From NCBI GenBank assembly GCA_002104905.1, contig MCFE01000217.1:60918-124917 (forward strand): DNA of 64,000 nt. The letters are read 5' to 3'. Both the position numbers and the translations under genes were made by a program. The DNA comes from Basidiobolus meristosporus CBS 931.73. Its lineage: Eukaryota; Basidiobolomycota; Basidiobolomycetes; Basidiobolales; Basidiobolaceae. The notes under the pieces were generated by a model, which was given only the letters and a program-made list of their open reading frames with translations, was not told the DNA's origin and made no database searches. Each line of letters opens with the position of its first letter. The stretch's first letter is position 1. This document shows, piece after piece, positions 12,705-25,091 of this stretch.

Positions 12705-14570
12705 AACAGCTTTATGCCACTGTTCATTCACTGGTTCCCACACAGCCTGGTCTTCAGCTGGCACTGCAAGGTCTAGCATCTCATATGCCAGTCTTTGCAA
12801 TATATCCTTGCAATATTCCAGTGCATTTTCTTGAACACTGCTCTTGAAGAAATGCTGCAACCTCTTGGTGTGCCTATTAATGCTCAAAAGTTCCACTGAA
12901 GACATTGTGGTAGTCTTGCAAGCTCTTGGCATTGCAGCCTTGTCTGTCAGTGGAAACTCCACTCTGTCAACAGTTGAGGATGTGAAAGCTGTGGTAGATG
13001 AGTTGTCATTGTCAACAAGCTCATCTACCTTGCTGGAGTGTAGCTCAACCGGCTGCACTTCCAACTCTTGCAAAAACAGCTCTTTTCTTGTTGGTCATTC
13101 TTCTTGGCTATGATGGGGTTCAGTCTGTTCCTGCCTTGCGGCATTAATTGGCAAGAACTACAGTTTTTTGCATGCATCCCCCTCCCAGGCTTGGGTAGAC
13201 ATTTTTCCCTCTACCTTTTCCTTTATTACTGCCAGGTCTTTTACCGCTACTTTGTCTGAGTGCCAATTGTAAAGAACTACATTTGCTCCTGGTAAATTCT
13301 GCACTGAGGCATCTGTTTTGGCCTGCTTGTCCCTGGCAGGCACTCTTCTGGCAACCTAACATTTCTTTTCTGCTTGTTTTGAGCCCTCAACTACAGTTGT
13401 GACAGGCTTCTGTACAAGCAGCTGGTTTTTATCACTGCCAGGTCCTTCTCTGCTACTTTGACTGGGTGCTTCTTGAGTGGTACTACACTTTTTCTTTTGT
13501 TGTGCTAGTGTATCTGTGTCTGCCTACTTGTCCCTCATTGGCTCTCTTCCAGCTACCTGACATCTCTTTGATGCTTGTCTGGAGCATTTGGTCCTGCTTG
13601 GTACAGGCTCTTAAGGAAGCCAGCAGCTTTTAGCCATGACACCCTTGTTCTTCTGCCTTTGATAGTTTCTTCTATTCTTAAGATACTTAGCATACCAATG
13701 CTTGCCCAAAATCCATTTGCCCATTTGAATCCAGGATAATGCTCATGGAACAAGTCAAGTGCATTCTGCTTGGCCTTGAGTTTTTGATGGTCCCATGGTA
13801 TGCTGGCCTTAGGGTGATGGTCTGCTAGACTTCTGACAGCCTCTTGAATATTTCCCCACACTGCATTATTGCACTCAACAGCCTCACAGATCTTCAATGT
13901 CTTTTGATTTTTAGGCTTTGGTATACACACTGCATTGTCTCCCTCCCATGCTGCAATAGGTTTTTCTGTAGGCTTTATCATTGGGCACTGTTGTTGTGCT
14001 TCAGAGACTGTACAATGTTCCTCAGTTGTTACATTGGGATATGACTCAATTCTTGGCTGTGACATTGAGCTACTTGAGTTCCTTCTTTACAGCAAAGATA
14101 CTACTTTCTCTACCTGGAATATTGATTGCTCTACACATATTATCCACTCATCCTGTTTCTTGACTATTTCCTGACTTCTCTGGGCCATTGCATCAATCCT
14201 ATCAGCCACTGCACCTTATTGCTTCATTAATGCTTTGGTATGAGCTGACAACATACTTGCTAATATGGGTGGTGGTGATGTTATGATGGTGACGTGCTGG
14301 TCTTCAACTGAGGGTACTGCATTTGCTACATTCTCATCTGCCTGAGCATAATGGTCTGCTTGTAGCTCTACCAAAGGTTCTCAATTGCCTATTTAACTGA
14401 GAGCCTGAGGAGTCTGCATTATTACCTTCAATGGGCACACTGTCCACAGGGCCTTTTTTGGCTGGAGCCCTGCTTGTAGCACTGAATGTCAAAGCATGCT
14501 GTTGTCCAACCATTCTTCTGTTGCCATCAGTTGAGGGGTTTGTCTTACATTCATGTAGCTGCAATGTCAC
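12705..14570 (-). pseudogene. ORF-B, transposon-associated protein of unknown function, copy 1
   Basis: I do not recognise this protein family. It is the longest copy of a gene present at least four times in the window (also 6058, 17,870 and 21,040). In order it shows an N-terminal polar stretch with NPSTDGNRRM, a middle block (TEKPIAAWEGD, KNQKTLKICEAVECNN, WGNIQEAVRSLADHHPKASI, ALDLFHEHYPGFKWA; 13,700-14,010), a low-complexity Lys/Gln/Ser-rich part (13,080-13,560), and a C-terminal block (VDRVEFPLTDK to HKAVGL; 12,715-13,000). Stops interrupt it. It is transcribed away from the tnp2 transposase that begins near 14,600. Conservation of the two blocks between copies suggests it was once a working protein of the transposon. 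Confidence 0.5.
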
Positions 14571-14599
14571 AAATACAAGACTGTCTTATGTTCACAGGA

Positions 14600-17490
14600 G
14601 TGTTGACCAAAAAGTGATATGTTAGCATTATGTTGTTGAAGGTCAAACTATTTGCTACATGGACAAGACTATTTTGACTCAACATCATAAGAGAAGTGAA
14701 AAAGACCATGTGGCTATTGTAGCAAGCCTCTCAGCCATGAAGCACACCAAGAGCATAAGAAGTATTAAAAGGATCACAGCCAGTGTTTTGCCACCCAAGT
14801 CATATTTGACCAATCCTTGGTCACTACTGTACCAACATTATCTTGCCAGCCAGTTGATCTGACAAAGAATGCTCACTGATGGGTTTTGAGCCTATCTCCC
14901 CTAACAACAGTACCATGTATGAACCCGGTCAAATCCCTATATGCAATGAGACAACACCTGCTGAAACAAATGCAAAGGATACAGTATGGGGCCAGGTGAG
15001 CCCAGTAATCCATCTACTGGTGAATGATGTAATGTTGCGGCTAGAGAAGTGGTGCGTTTCTACTAAAATCAGTAATGGGGGTTTAAGGAGTTATTACTAC
15101 TTCTTGCCAAAATCATATCAGGATGCAACTTACCATGTACATGGTACAAGTGGACAACCATCATGCAGCTGGCAATATATGATTCAGATACTGTCCTGAT
15201 TCCAGCATGTGCTAATACTTGCAAGACATTCACATCCAAAAATGCTACCATTGTAATGTGTCCAAATTGTCAGGAATCCACCACCATTGAGGGAAAACAG
15301 TATTCACACTCCAGATATATTCTGGTCATACCCTGTCTGAGGAAGCTGATGCAGCTCAACAGATATTGTAAAGTTATACAGTACTGCACTCAGTATCAAT
15401 CAAGTGCAAGCATATTCATTATATTTGATGACAAACATTACAAACAGCTAAGAAGTAAGGGCTACTCTGAAGATATGCATGACCCTGCCTTTGATTTGGC
15501 ACTTGATAAGTTCTCATTAGAAAAGTACTCTACCAGCAGATCCTGCTGGCCACTGATTCTCATAAATCTGAATCTGCTGCCCATCTTATGGTATCAGAGC
15601 AATAATATGATGGTAGTCTCACTGGTATCTGGGCCTAAATCACCATCCAACATGGATAGCTACCTGTATCCATTGCTGAATAAATTTTGTGTGCTATCCA
15701 GCAGGATAACAGTGAATGGCCATCATGTAAAAGTAATATTATTATCTGCATTAAAGATAACCCACCCATCAGCAAGATAACAGATTTTCTAGGCACAATT
15801 GATGGTCATGCTGTTGAATGTTTGAGATCCAGGGGATTTACTCCATAACTCACGCACATTATTATTACCCAAACACCAGCACTAAGACCATCTTCTTTCT
15901 ACAGAGAGAACATACAGAAGTCAGAATGTAGCTGCAGCAAAGTTGGCAGGCTATAAGCCATTGGCTGCAATATGGAATCAATTTGAAACTGGAGATACTT
16001 AAGATAGAGGGTATCTGTTGGTGCAAAAGCTTTCCACCGGGAGCAATGCATTTGCTCTTCAGTAATATCCCTACACTGATGACCAACTTGTAAATGGGGC
16101 ATTTCAAGCTAGATGAGCCCTTCACAATACCAGAGAAACTTGAGCAAAATGGCAAAATATTACAGAGTATCCACTACCCTAAGTACTTCTCACATGCTCC
16201 AATTAATATTCATACACATATGAGACAATAAAAATGCAAAGATTGGATGAACTGGATATGTATTTATTCAAGTGGCATTCTGAAGCCATTCCTACCAAGA
16301 GAACATTGGAAGCATTGGGAGTCATACATAGACATTGTGGGAATATTTATCCAGAAGCAGATCACCAATGCCAACTTGACACATCTACAGCTGTTATTCA
16401 AGGGGTTTGTGACAGGATTTGAGCATCTATACTACAATCAAAAAGCAGAACATAAAGATCTCTGCCACTACTGTATGCATTCACTACTCCATCTTGCATG
16501 GTGTGTGGAGAATATTGCACCTTGCTTCACCTGCTGGGAGTTTCCTATGGAGTGGATGTGTAGGGAGATAGGAAGACAAGTCAAGTTGTAGGTACTACCA
16601 TATCCCAATCTCATCAAGAATATTACCTTCAAGTCCATCATGGATGTGATGGGTTGGCACATGGAGGACAGCCAGGAGGAGTTGGAAAATACTGAGGACA
16701 AATGTGCACATGGAGACACCTATGCCTATGACATTAAGAAGCTAAGCAGCCCCAATGCATGGGTAATCAGTTAAGTAAAGCAAAGTTGGGTTGGGTGCGA
16801 CCAGCAACTAATTTTTATCAGGAAAACTCTACCAAGGTGTGGCGGATTTATCATGGCAACAAGCCAGCTTCTACACCATTTAATATGGGATTCATAAAAT
16901 AAAAGCCAGAGCACAACTATAATGGGGACTAGAATCCAATAGGGAGAAAGAATATATTGGCTAAATGCCAAGAAGTACTTTGTCAATATTCAGCAAGTAT
17001 TTGTGGCAGATGGCAGCAGCCAAGCATGTGTTTGCAAGATGTATATGTTACCAGCAGTACAAGGATTATGGCAACTTTGCAAGTGTAACACTAAAAAGCT
17101 GTAAAGTTGAGGTGATTGAAGTATATCATTTGCGGCAGGTGTGTGCATTTGTAGAGGTTAGTAAGCAGGAAGCCATATTTTTTTTTGATTCAAACTATAT
17201 ATGGAATGCCCAAGGTAGTAGAGGGTAAGCAAATAAAGAGGGGTGATTATACAATGGAATATATGAAATTGTGCAAGTGGAGGTAGAAAAAGAAAATATC
17301 ATTTTTAAATTGATATGGTAGCATTATACAGAACCAGCAGTAGACCAACATACTGCAAATATAATGCTATCAGAGTTTTACAGTGAGGCTTTCAAAATAC
17401 TGCAAGCTTCTTGCCATATAAGGCAATTGGATGTCCTGGCCAACTGGATCCACTTAAAATAGTTATAGAGCACCAGAAGACCGTAATAAT
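14600..17490 (+). mobile_element. tnp2/DUF4218-type DNA transposon, copy II (best transposase copy)
   Basis: A broken transposase frame is readable in order. Positions 15,163-15,780 give a C-x-N-x2-C...C-P-x-C zinc-binding region, then YKQLRSKGYSED, a DPAFDLALDKF block, RSCWPLILINLNLLP and SGPKSPSNMDSYLYPL, the classic pattern of tnp2 transposases. Near 15,950-16,200 lies the SFPxGAMHL...DI equivalent. Positions 16,234-16,591 give EHWKHWESY, HYCMHSLLHLAWCVE and CWEFPMEWMCREIGRQVK, matching the DUF4218-like C-terminal region. Positions 16,965-17,228 give a last Cys/Val-rich block. Stops and frame changes separate these blocks. An inverted copy of most of this unit is at 18,960-20,930. Confidence 0.7.
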
Positions 17491-17515
17491 ACAAGGCTCA
17501 TAATCTGTTGCAAGA

Positions 17516-17855
17516 GTCTTCACGATATTGGAAGCAACCTGGGAGGATAAGTGTATTATGCAGGTTGTAGTTAGTGATTTATTGAATGTAAAAGTAGTAT
17601 TTATACTTTTACATGGTAGTGGCATTACAAGTATGTAGAGCAGGTCAAGGAAAGTCCCAAGAACATGTGTGCAAAGTTTGGTGCTGTATGGATAACTTTG
17701 AGAATGTTCATGTTCTGAAGACCTGATATTTTGGTGAAAATATTCCAAGTAAATCCCAACCAGGAATTTAGTCATTTTTCCCTAGGACTTGAAGGGAATG
17801 ATCTAAGCAACTAAGTTGGGTGAATATTTTGGTGGAATTACAAATTTTTACAATA
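17516..17855 (-). mobile_element. Copia LTR on minus strand, next to a primer-binding-site remnant
   Basis: The reverse complement matches the copia LTRs at 28,560-28,893 and 32,657-33,005 across its length. Directly to its left, 17,505-17,515 reads ggctcataatc, the reverse complement of the copia primer binding site. This end therefore once led into an element body that is now gone. It lies at the inner end of tnp2 copy II. Confidence 0.7.
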
Positions 17856-17869
17856 GTTTCTGCCTGCTT

Positions 17870-18780
17870 GTCACTTGCCAGCACTCTTTCAGCCCCCTGG
17901 CATTTCTTTGTCACTTGTTTGGAGCTGTTTGCCCTGCTTGTGACAGGCTCCTAAGGCAGGAGCCACTTTTTGTAGTGGTGCCCTAGCTCTTTGTCTTCTT
18001 TTTATGATCATTTCTGCAATTCTTGAGATACTTTATTAACATTTTTATGCTGGCCCAAAACTAGTTTGTATATATGAATCTAGGGTATTGCTCATGGAGC
18101 AAGTCAAGTACATTCTACCTGGCCCTGAGCTCCTAATGGTCCCATGGTGTGCTGGCCCTGAGGCAATGGCATACTCAACTTTTTGTAACCACTTAATATT
18201 GGCCAACTTTTTATTGTTGCCCTCAATGGCTTTTGTGATGTTCAATGTTTCTCAGTCTTTGGGCTCTGCCATAAACACCACATCTCTCCCTCCCATGCTC
18301 TGATAGGCACTCTGTAGGTATTATCTTTGGGCACTGCTACTTTATCTCAAAGACTGTACAGTCTCCCTCTGCTGTTACACTAGGATATTGCTCAACTCTG
18401 GTCTGCAACACTGAGCCACCTGGGTTTCTTCTTTGCAGCCCAGATACTGTATTTACTACCTGGGATATTGATTGCCCTACATATTTTCCCTGGTCATCCT
18501 GTCCCTGGAATGCTTCATGATTTCTCTTGGCATTGTATCTATCCTATTGGTCACTGCACCTAACTTGCCCCATGATGCTTAGGTGTGAGATGATAGCATA
18601 CCTGATAATACTAGCAGTTGAGATGTTATGGCTATCATTTGCTAGTCTTCAACCACAGGTGCTGAGTTTACTAAATCCACATCTGCCTGTGCATTTGGGC
18701 AGCTTGCAGCTCTGCAGAGATTCCAGTTGCCATCTTGATTAAGAGCTTGAGGTGTTCTAATTATAACCTTCAGTCCCTAT
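17870..18780 (-). pseudogene. ORF-B fragment, copy 2
   Basis: The nucleotide sequence is collinear with 13,330-14,390 (ORF-B copy 1, same strand). It keeps recognisable pieces such as the ggagcaagtcaagtacattct segment near 18,097 and the catgctctgataggc segment near 18,294. No frame longer than about 70 residues survives. It lies between the two opposing tnp2 copies. Confidence 0.5.
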
Positions 18781-18959
18781 GAAATATATTTTGGTTTTGC
18801 AGGTGGATCCAATCCAGATCAGCCATCAGGACCCTGTTAGGAGACTGCTATAATACTAGCAATTTGGAGTTAGTGACCCTCCTATCAATCTTATAACAGG
18901 ATCACAACAGTGTTTTACTAATTTTACTACCAAATAAAGTGATAAAACTTCACAGGGTT

Positions 18960-20930
18960 TGATTAGTACTGTGACAATAATTGCATGGTATTGTAGCAGT
19001 CTTATTGAGCTCTACAACTATTGTAAATGGATCCATCTGGCCAGGTCATCTAATTGCCTTATATGGCAAGAAACTCAATGGTATTTTAACAAGCTCTGAG
19101 AAAAACTCTGATGGCATTATATTGGCAATATGGTGGCCTACAGCTGGTTCTGTATAATGCTACTGTACCAACTTACCCAAATGGTGTTTCCTTCATCTAC
19201 CTCCCCTTGTGCTAATCCTATATTCCACTGTAGAATACCCCTCTTTATTTGCTTACCCACTACTACCTTGGGTATTCCACATATAATTTGAATAAAAAAA
19301 ATATGGCCTCTTGCTTACTAACCTTTACAAATACATACCCCTGCCGCAAATGACATACTTCTATCACCTCAACTTTACAGCTTTTTAGTGTGATACTTGC
19401 AAAGTTGTCATAAACCTTGTACTGCTGGTAGCATATACATCTTTTAAACTTATGCTTGGCTGCTGCCACTTCTGCCATAAACACTTGCTCAATATTCACA
19501 AAGAACTTCTTGGTATTTAGCCAATATAGTCCTTCTCCCTATTGGATTCTAGTCCCCATTATAGGTGTGCTCTGGCTCTTATTTGTGTGAATTCCATATT
19601 GAATGGTGTAGAAGTTGGTTTGCAACCAAGAGAAATCTGGCATACCTTGGTAGAGTTATCCCATTGAAAATTTGTTGCTTGTTGCACCCAACTCAGCTTT
19701 GCATTACTTAGCTGATTACCCATGCAGTGGGGCTGCTTAGCTTCTTAATGCCATAGGCATAGGTGTCTCCACATGCACATTTGTCCTCAGTATTTTCCAA
19801 CTCTTCCTGGTTGTCCTCAATCAGCCAACTCATCACATCCATGACAAAGCAAAGGTAATATTCTTGATGAGATTGGGATATAGTAGTACCTGCAACTTGA
19901 CTTGTCTTCCTATCTCCCTACACTTCCACTCTATAGGAAACTCCCAAAAGGTGAAGCAAGGCGCAATATTCTCCACACACCATGCAAGATGGAGTAGTGA
20001 ATGCATACAGTAGTGGCAGAGATCTTCATGTTCAGCTTTATGACTGTAGTATAGCTGCTCAAATTCCGTCACAAACTCCTTGCATAACAGCTGTAGATAT
20101 GTCAAGTTGGCATTGGTGATCTGCTTCTGGATAAATATTCCTACAATGTCTATGTATGACTCCCAATGCTTCCAATGTTCTCTTAGTAGGAATGGCTTCA
20201 GAACACCACTTGAATAAATACATATCCAGTTCATCCAGTCTTTGCATTTGTATTGTTGCATATGTGTAAGAATATTATTGGAGCCTGTGAGAAGTACTTA
20301 GGGTAGTGGATTCTCTGTAATATTTTGCCATTTCTTTCAAATTTCTCCGGTATCTTGAAGGGCTCATTTAGCTTGAAATGCCCCATGTACAACCTGGTCA
20401 TCAGTATAGAGATATCACTGAAAAGCAAATGCATTGCTCCCAGTGGAAAGCTTTTGCTCCAACAGATACCCTCTATCTTAAGTATCTCTGGTTTCCAATT
20501 GATTCCATATTCTGGCCAATGGCTTATAGCTTGCCAACTTTGCTGCAATTGCATGCTGACTTCTCTATATTCTCTCTGTGGAAAGATGATGTTCTTAGTG
20601 CTAGTATTTGGGTAGTAGTAATGTGTGTGAGTTATGAAGTAAATCCCCAGGATCTCACACATTCAACAGCAATACCATCCATTGTGCCTGGAAAAACCAG
20701 CTACCTTGCTGATGGCTGGGGTGTCTCCAATGCAGATAATAATATGTGCTTCATGGCTAAGAGGCTTGCCACAATAGCCACATGGTCTTTTTTCTCTTCT
20801 CTTACAGCATTGAGTCAAAGTAGTCTTGTCCATGGGTAAATAGTCTGACCTTTGACAATGTCACGCTTTTATATCACTTTTTGGTCAGTACCCAGGTAAA
20901 TTTAAGACAGTCTTGTACTTCAGACATTGC
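18960..20930 (-). mobile_element. tnp2/DUF4218-type DNA transposon, copy III (inverted)
   Basis: The minus strand repeats copy II. Positions 20,231-20,620 encode FPQREYREVSMQLQQSWQ, then WSKSFPLGAMHLLFSDI and a LYMGHFKLNEPFKIPEKF block. Positions 19,833-20,261 encode NWICIYSSG, EHWKHWESYIDIVG, HYCMHSLLHLAWCVE and FWEFPIEWKCREIG. Positions 19,263-19,499 encode the last block. About 1 kb present in copy II (roughly 14,745-15,740, with the zinc-binding and SCWP regions) is deleted near 20,737. The homology runs on to about 18,960, opposite 17,490 in copy II. Confidence 0.7.
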
Positions 20931-21039
20931 ACCTACATGAATGTAGATTTAATGATGACCCACCATAGTAAGCATTATACATAAAGCTGTGGCACCACAT
21001 ACACCCATATATGTAGCACTATTTGCCCTTTGGCATGAG

Positions 21040-22970
21040 CCAGCTTCATATATATGCCACCAAATATAAAGCACAATTGTCTGGTTCTCAACCAAACCCC
21101 TCAACTGATGGCAACAGAAGAATGATTGAACAACAGCTTGCTTTGACATTCAGTGCAACAAGCAGTGCTACATCCAAAAAGGCCATGTTGACAGTGTGCC
21201 CACTGAAGGTATTAATGCTGACTCCTCAGGCTCACAGTCAAGTAGGCAATTGAGAACCTAGGCAGACAAGTAGGCAATTGAGAACCTTTGGTAGAGCTAC
21301 AAGCAGACCATTATGCTCAGGCAGATGAGAATGTAGCAAATGCATTACCCTCAGTTGAAGACTAGCAAGTGGCCATCATAACATCATCACCACACATATT
21401 AGCAAGTACATTGCAAGCTCATACCAAAGCATTAATGAAGCAATTAGGTGCAGAGGCTGATAGGATAGATGCAATGGCCCAGAGAAATCAGGATATAGTC
21501 TAGAAACAAAATGAGCAGATAATATGTGTAGAGCAATTAATATCCAGGTAGAGAAAGTAGTATCTTTGCAGCAAAGAAGGAACTCAAGTAGATCAATATT
21601 GCAGCCAAGAATTGAGCCATTTCCCATAGTAACAGCCAAGGAATATTGTACAGTCTTTGAAGCACAACAACAGTGCCCAAAGATAAAGCCCACAGAAAAA
21701 CCTATCACAGCATGGGAGGGAGACAATGTGGTATTTATACCAAAGCCCAAAAATCAAAAGACATTGAAGATCTGTGAAGCTGTTGAGTGCAATAATGAAG
21801 TGTGGGGAAATATTCAAGAGGCTGTCAGAAGTCTAGCACACCATCACCCTAAGGCCAGCATACCATGGGACCATCAAAAACTCAAGGCCAAACAGAATGC
21901 ACTTGACTTGTTCCATGAGCATTATCCTGGATTCAAATGGGCAATTGGATTTTGGGCCAGCATTGGTATGCCAAGAAGCTATCAGTGGCAGATGAACAAT
22001 GGTACCATGGCTAAAAACTGGCAGCTTCCTCAAGAGCCTGTAACAAGGAGGGTCCAAAGCTCCAGTCAAGCAACAAGGAGATGTCAGGTAGCTGGAAGAG
22101 TGCCAATTAGGGACAAGCAGGCAGACACAGATTAGCCAGCACAACATTTATCAAGGAAAGAGTGTAGTACTATTCAAGAAGCACTCACTCAAAGTAGGAG
22201 TGAAGGACCTGGCAGTGATAAAAACTAGTGGCTTTTACAGGAGCCCATTACAACCACAGCTGAGAGTTCAAAACAAGCAGAAAAGAAACATCAGGTTGCC
22301 AAAAGAGTACCAGCAAGGGACTAGCAGGCTAAAACAGATGTGTCAGAGTAGAATTTATCAAGGAAAAAATGTAGTTCATTACAAGAAGTATTCAGACAAA
22401 GTAGCAGTGGAATACCTGGCAGTGATAAAGGGAAAGGTAAAGGGAAAATGTCTACCCAGTTCTGATATAGCAATGCATGCAAAAAAAACTGCAGTTCTTG
22501 CCAATTAACGCTGTAAGCCTGGAGCACACTGAATCCCTTCATATTCAAGAAGGATTACCAAAAAGAAAACAGCTGTTCTCACAAGAGTTGGAAGCACAGC
22601 CAGCTGAGCTACACTCCTGCAAGGTAGATGAGTTTGCAGGAAAAGGCAATTTATTTACCACAGCCTCCACATCCTCAATTGTTGACAGAGTGGAGATCCC
22701 ACGGACAGACAAGGCTACAATGTCAAGAACTCATAAGACTATCACAATGCCTTCAGTGGAGTTTAGAACATTAGTAGGCACACCAAGAGGTTGCAGCACT
22801 TCTTCATGAGCAGTGCTCAAGAAAATGCACTTGAGTGTTGCAAGGATTTATTGCAAAGACTCTTGGATGAGGTACCAGACCTTGCAGTGCTGGCTGAAGA
22901 CCAGGATGTGTTGGAACCAGTGAATGAACAGTGGCATAAAGCCATTGGGTTCCCACCAATGTTGTAGAAC
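21040..22970 (+). pseudogene. ORF-B, copy 3 (long open middle section)
   Basis: This is the inverted partner of copy 1. A 203-residue frame (21,524-22,135) is open through the conserved middle block (TEKPITAWEGD, NQKTLKICEAVECNNEVWGNIQEAVRSL, ALDLFHEHYPGFKWAIGF). It begins with a likely helical stretch and ends in a basic Gln/Arg-rich tail. A second frame (22,477-22,809) covers SIVDRVEIPRTDK. The gene ends near 22,965 without any retroelement attached, unlike copy 1. That argues ORF-B belongs to the DNA transposon rather than to the chromovirus. The function is unknown. Confidence 0.5.
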
Positions 22971-23780
22971 CAGAGCGTTACAGCAGATATACTTATTGAG
23001 TGGTGGATTTTAATGAAGTTACTTGTTGAATGTGGGGTTGGGCTTAATGTTAGTGTAGGGTATAGGGACTTGTATAGGCCAATACTGTTGAAAATATTGG
23101 ATTAGTTGGTAACATTCTGCAGCTAAAAATTTACTTAACAATTCTGGACTAGGCTAATTGAGGTACAGCTGAAGTTTCAACAGAAATAAATTGGTTTGTG
23201 TGCATGAAAAGTATGAGAAATGGTTGAGTCAGAGTATGAGAAAAAGGCAATAGCCAATCAATGCCCACAAACATAGGATGTGATAGAGTGTCTGGGATCA
23301 GAAAATGAGCAAATTGGCAGGGAACCAATCAAATGCCACTTATATGCCATTGTGATGAAAAATTTTGATAAGTTTTTTGTGAAAACTTGGGTGCAACTAT
23401 TTTTCAACAGTCCCTGGATGGTGTCCTGATGGGATCATTACCCCTTAGTCACTGGACTTTAACTTTGTGACAGCCTTTTGATGGGATCACTAAAATAACT
23501 TTTCATAGGGTAGAGTGCATATTGTGAACATGGCTTTTTTTTTATCTAGCCCTGCTACTTGCACTGAATGTCATAGCAAGTTGTTTTTGAACTGTACTTT
23601 GGGACTGTCTACAATGAGGTTTAATTGGGAACCCAACAGCTTTGCTTAATTTTTTGGTGGCCAATGTATGGAAGTGAGTCAAGCCATAGGAGAAATAGTG
23701 TAGTATGTACAAGTGCAATTGGTACACTACTCTATATATAATTTTTGTTATGGTAGATCTTCAATGATTCCAACGTACTT
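22971..23780. repeat. Transposon-derived non-coding repeats with a truncated family A LTR
   Basis: Positions 22,975-23,085 repeat 5080-5200. At 23,086 a family A LTR starts (TGTTGAAAATATTGG) after the same aatac as at 5196-5200, but it breaks off near 23,155. From there 23,160-23,515 repeats 5580-5940. Positions 23,540-23,780 resemble the N-terminal and leader part of ORF-B (compare 14,460-14,590). I see no gene. Confidence 0.5.
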
Positions 23781-24730
23781 ATAGGTGCAATGTCTCAAAT
23801 ATAAGGCTGGCTTAAACTCATATCTGTATTGACAAAAAGTGATCTAATAGTATCATGTTGTTCAATAGTATGCTGTTTGCCCTATGCACAAGACTTCATT
23901 GATTCAACACTGCAAGAGGAGAGAGAAAAGACCATGAGGCTACTGTTGCTTGACTTAGGAGCAACATAAGGACCCTTGTGATGAAAAATTCTCACCAAGT
24001 TTTTGTGAAAAATGGGTACAGCTTTTTGGCAATGGTCCTTAAATGGAGATCCTATGACATCAACACCCCTGAGTCAAAGTATTTGTATTCTGTGATGGCC
24101 TTTTGTTAGGATCATAAAATCATATCTTATTGAGGCTATGAAGTAATGCCCTCAGCATCAAACTACTTCTTGCCTAAGTCAATCAGGGATGCAACTTACA
24201 GTGTACTTAGTGCATATGGATGACCATCATGCAGCTGGCAGCATATGACCCAGAGACCATCCTGATAATAGCATGTAACAGTTGCATGGCATGCACATCA
24301 GAAAATGCCACCATAGCAAGTTGTCCAGCTTGTCAGGAATTTACTACCATAAGAAGTGAACATTGTTTACACTCTGAATATATTCCAGTCATGCCCATCC
24401 AAAGTAGCTCATGCAGTCTAACAATTATTGTGAATCATTAATGTACTGCGCTCAGTGCTAATCAGGTGTCACAATATATAATTCATCAAAAGCCAAAGCT
24501 ACCTTAGCTGGAGGGAATTGGTTGGAGGAAAGCCAGTGCACTGGGAGCAAAACATTTGCACTTTGACAGTATCTCAACACTAGTAACCAAATCTCACACA
24601 AAGTACTTCAAGATCAACAAGCACTCAGAAATACTGTGGATATTTCAAAGAGTTGGCAACTATTGCATACAATTGATTACCCAAAATACTTCACACATGG
24701 TGCAATTGATATTCTTATTCACATTTGATG
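23780..24730 (+). pseudogene. tnp2-type transposon fragment, copy IV
   Basis: The leader at 23,780-23,960 matches 14,570-14,730 and 1590-1810. Positions 24,220-24,441 encode MQLAAYDPETILIIAC followed by C-x2-C...C-P-x-C, matching the N-terminal zinc-binding region of the transposase at 15,163-15,290. A 24,500-24,700 segment resembles 15,950-16,190. An insertion of the repeat at 23,975-24,130 separates the first two parts. Confidence 0.5.
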
Positions 24731-24744
24731 TGACAAATGTAAGG

Positions 24745-25091
24745 GCAGGAAGAAATGGATATGAATATATCCAAATGGCCACTGAAAGTGACTTGGATCA
24801 TTTCCTTCATGTTCCTGGTAATACTCACCAAATTCCTTGTTGAGATTTACCTTCAATATTTTCACCAAAGTATTTGGTACCAAGTACATGAGAATCCTCA
24901 AAGTTGTTCAAACAGCCCCAAACCTTGTGCACATGCCTTTGAAATCATCCTAAGCCTACTTGATGTGTTTATTTTACAAAACCATGTCAGTGTATCCATA
25001 ATACTGTAATAATCAATAAATCATTAAGTCAAAACCACATAATCTAATTGTTGTCCCAACCACTTCCAATATCATCAAGACTCTTGCAACA
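24745..25091 (+). mobile_element. Copia LTR (5' LTR of relic B)
   Basis: The sequence is collinear with the LTR at 32,657-33,005 but strongly diverged at its start. It ends CTTGCAACA at 25,091. It is followed at once by GGTTAGGAGCCC, a mutated copy of the primer binding site at 28,894. The left edge is approximate. Confidence 0.65.

Noticed and set aside
12054-14570. ORF-B as the Gag of the chromovirus
   Set aside because: It lacks the chromovirus capsid pattern, occurs in other copies without any retroelement, and pairs with tnp2 in opposite orientation.
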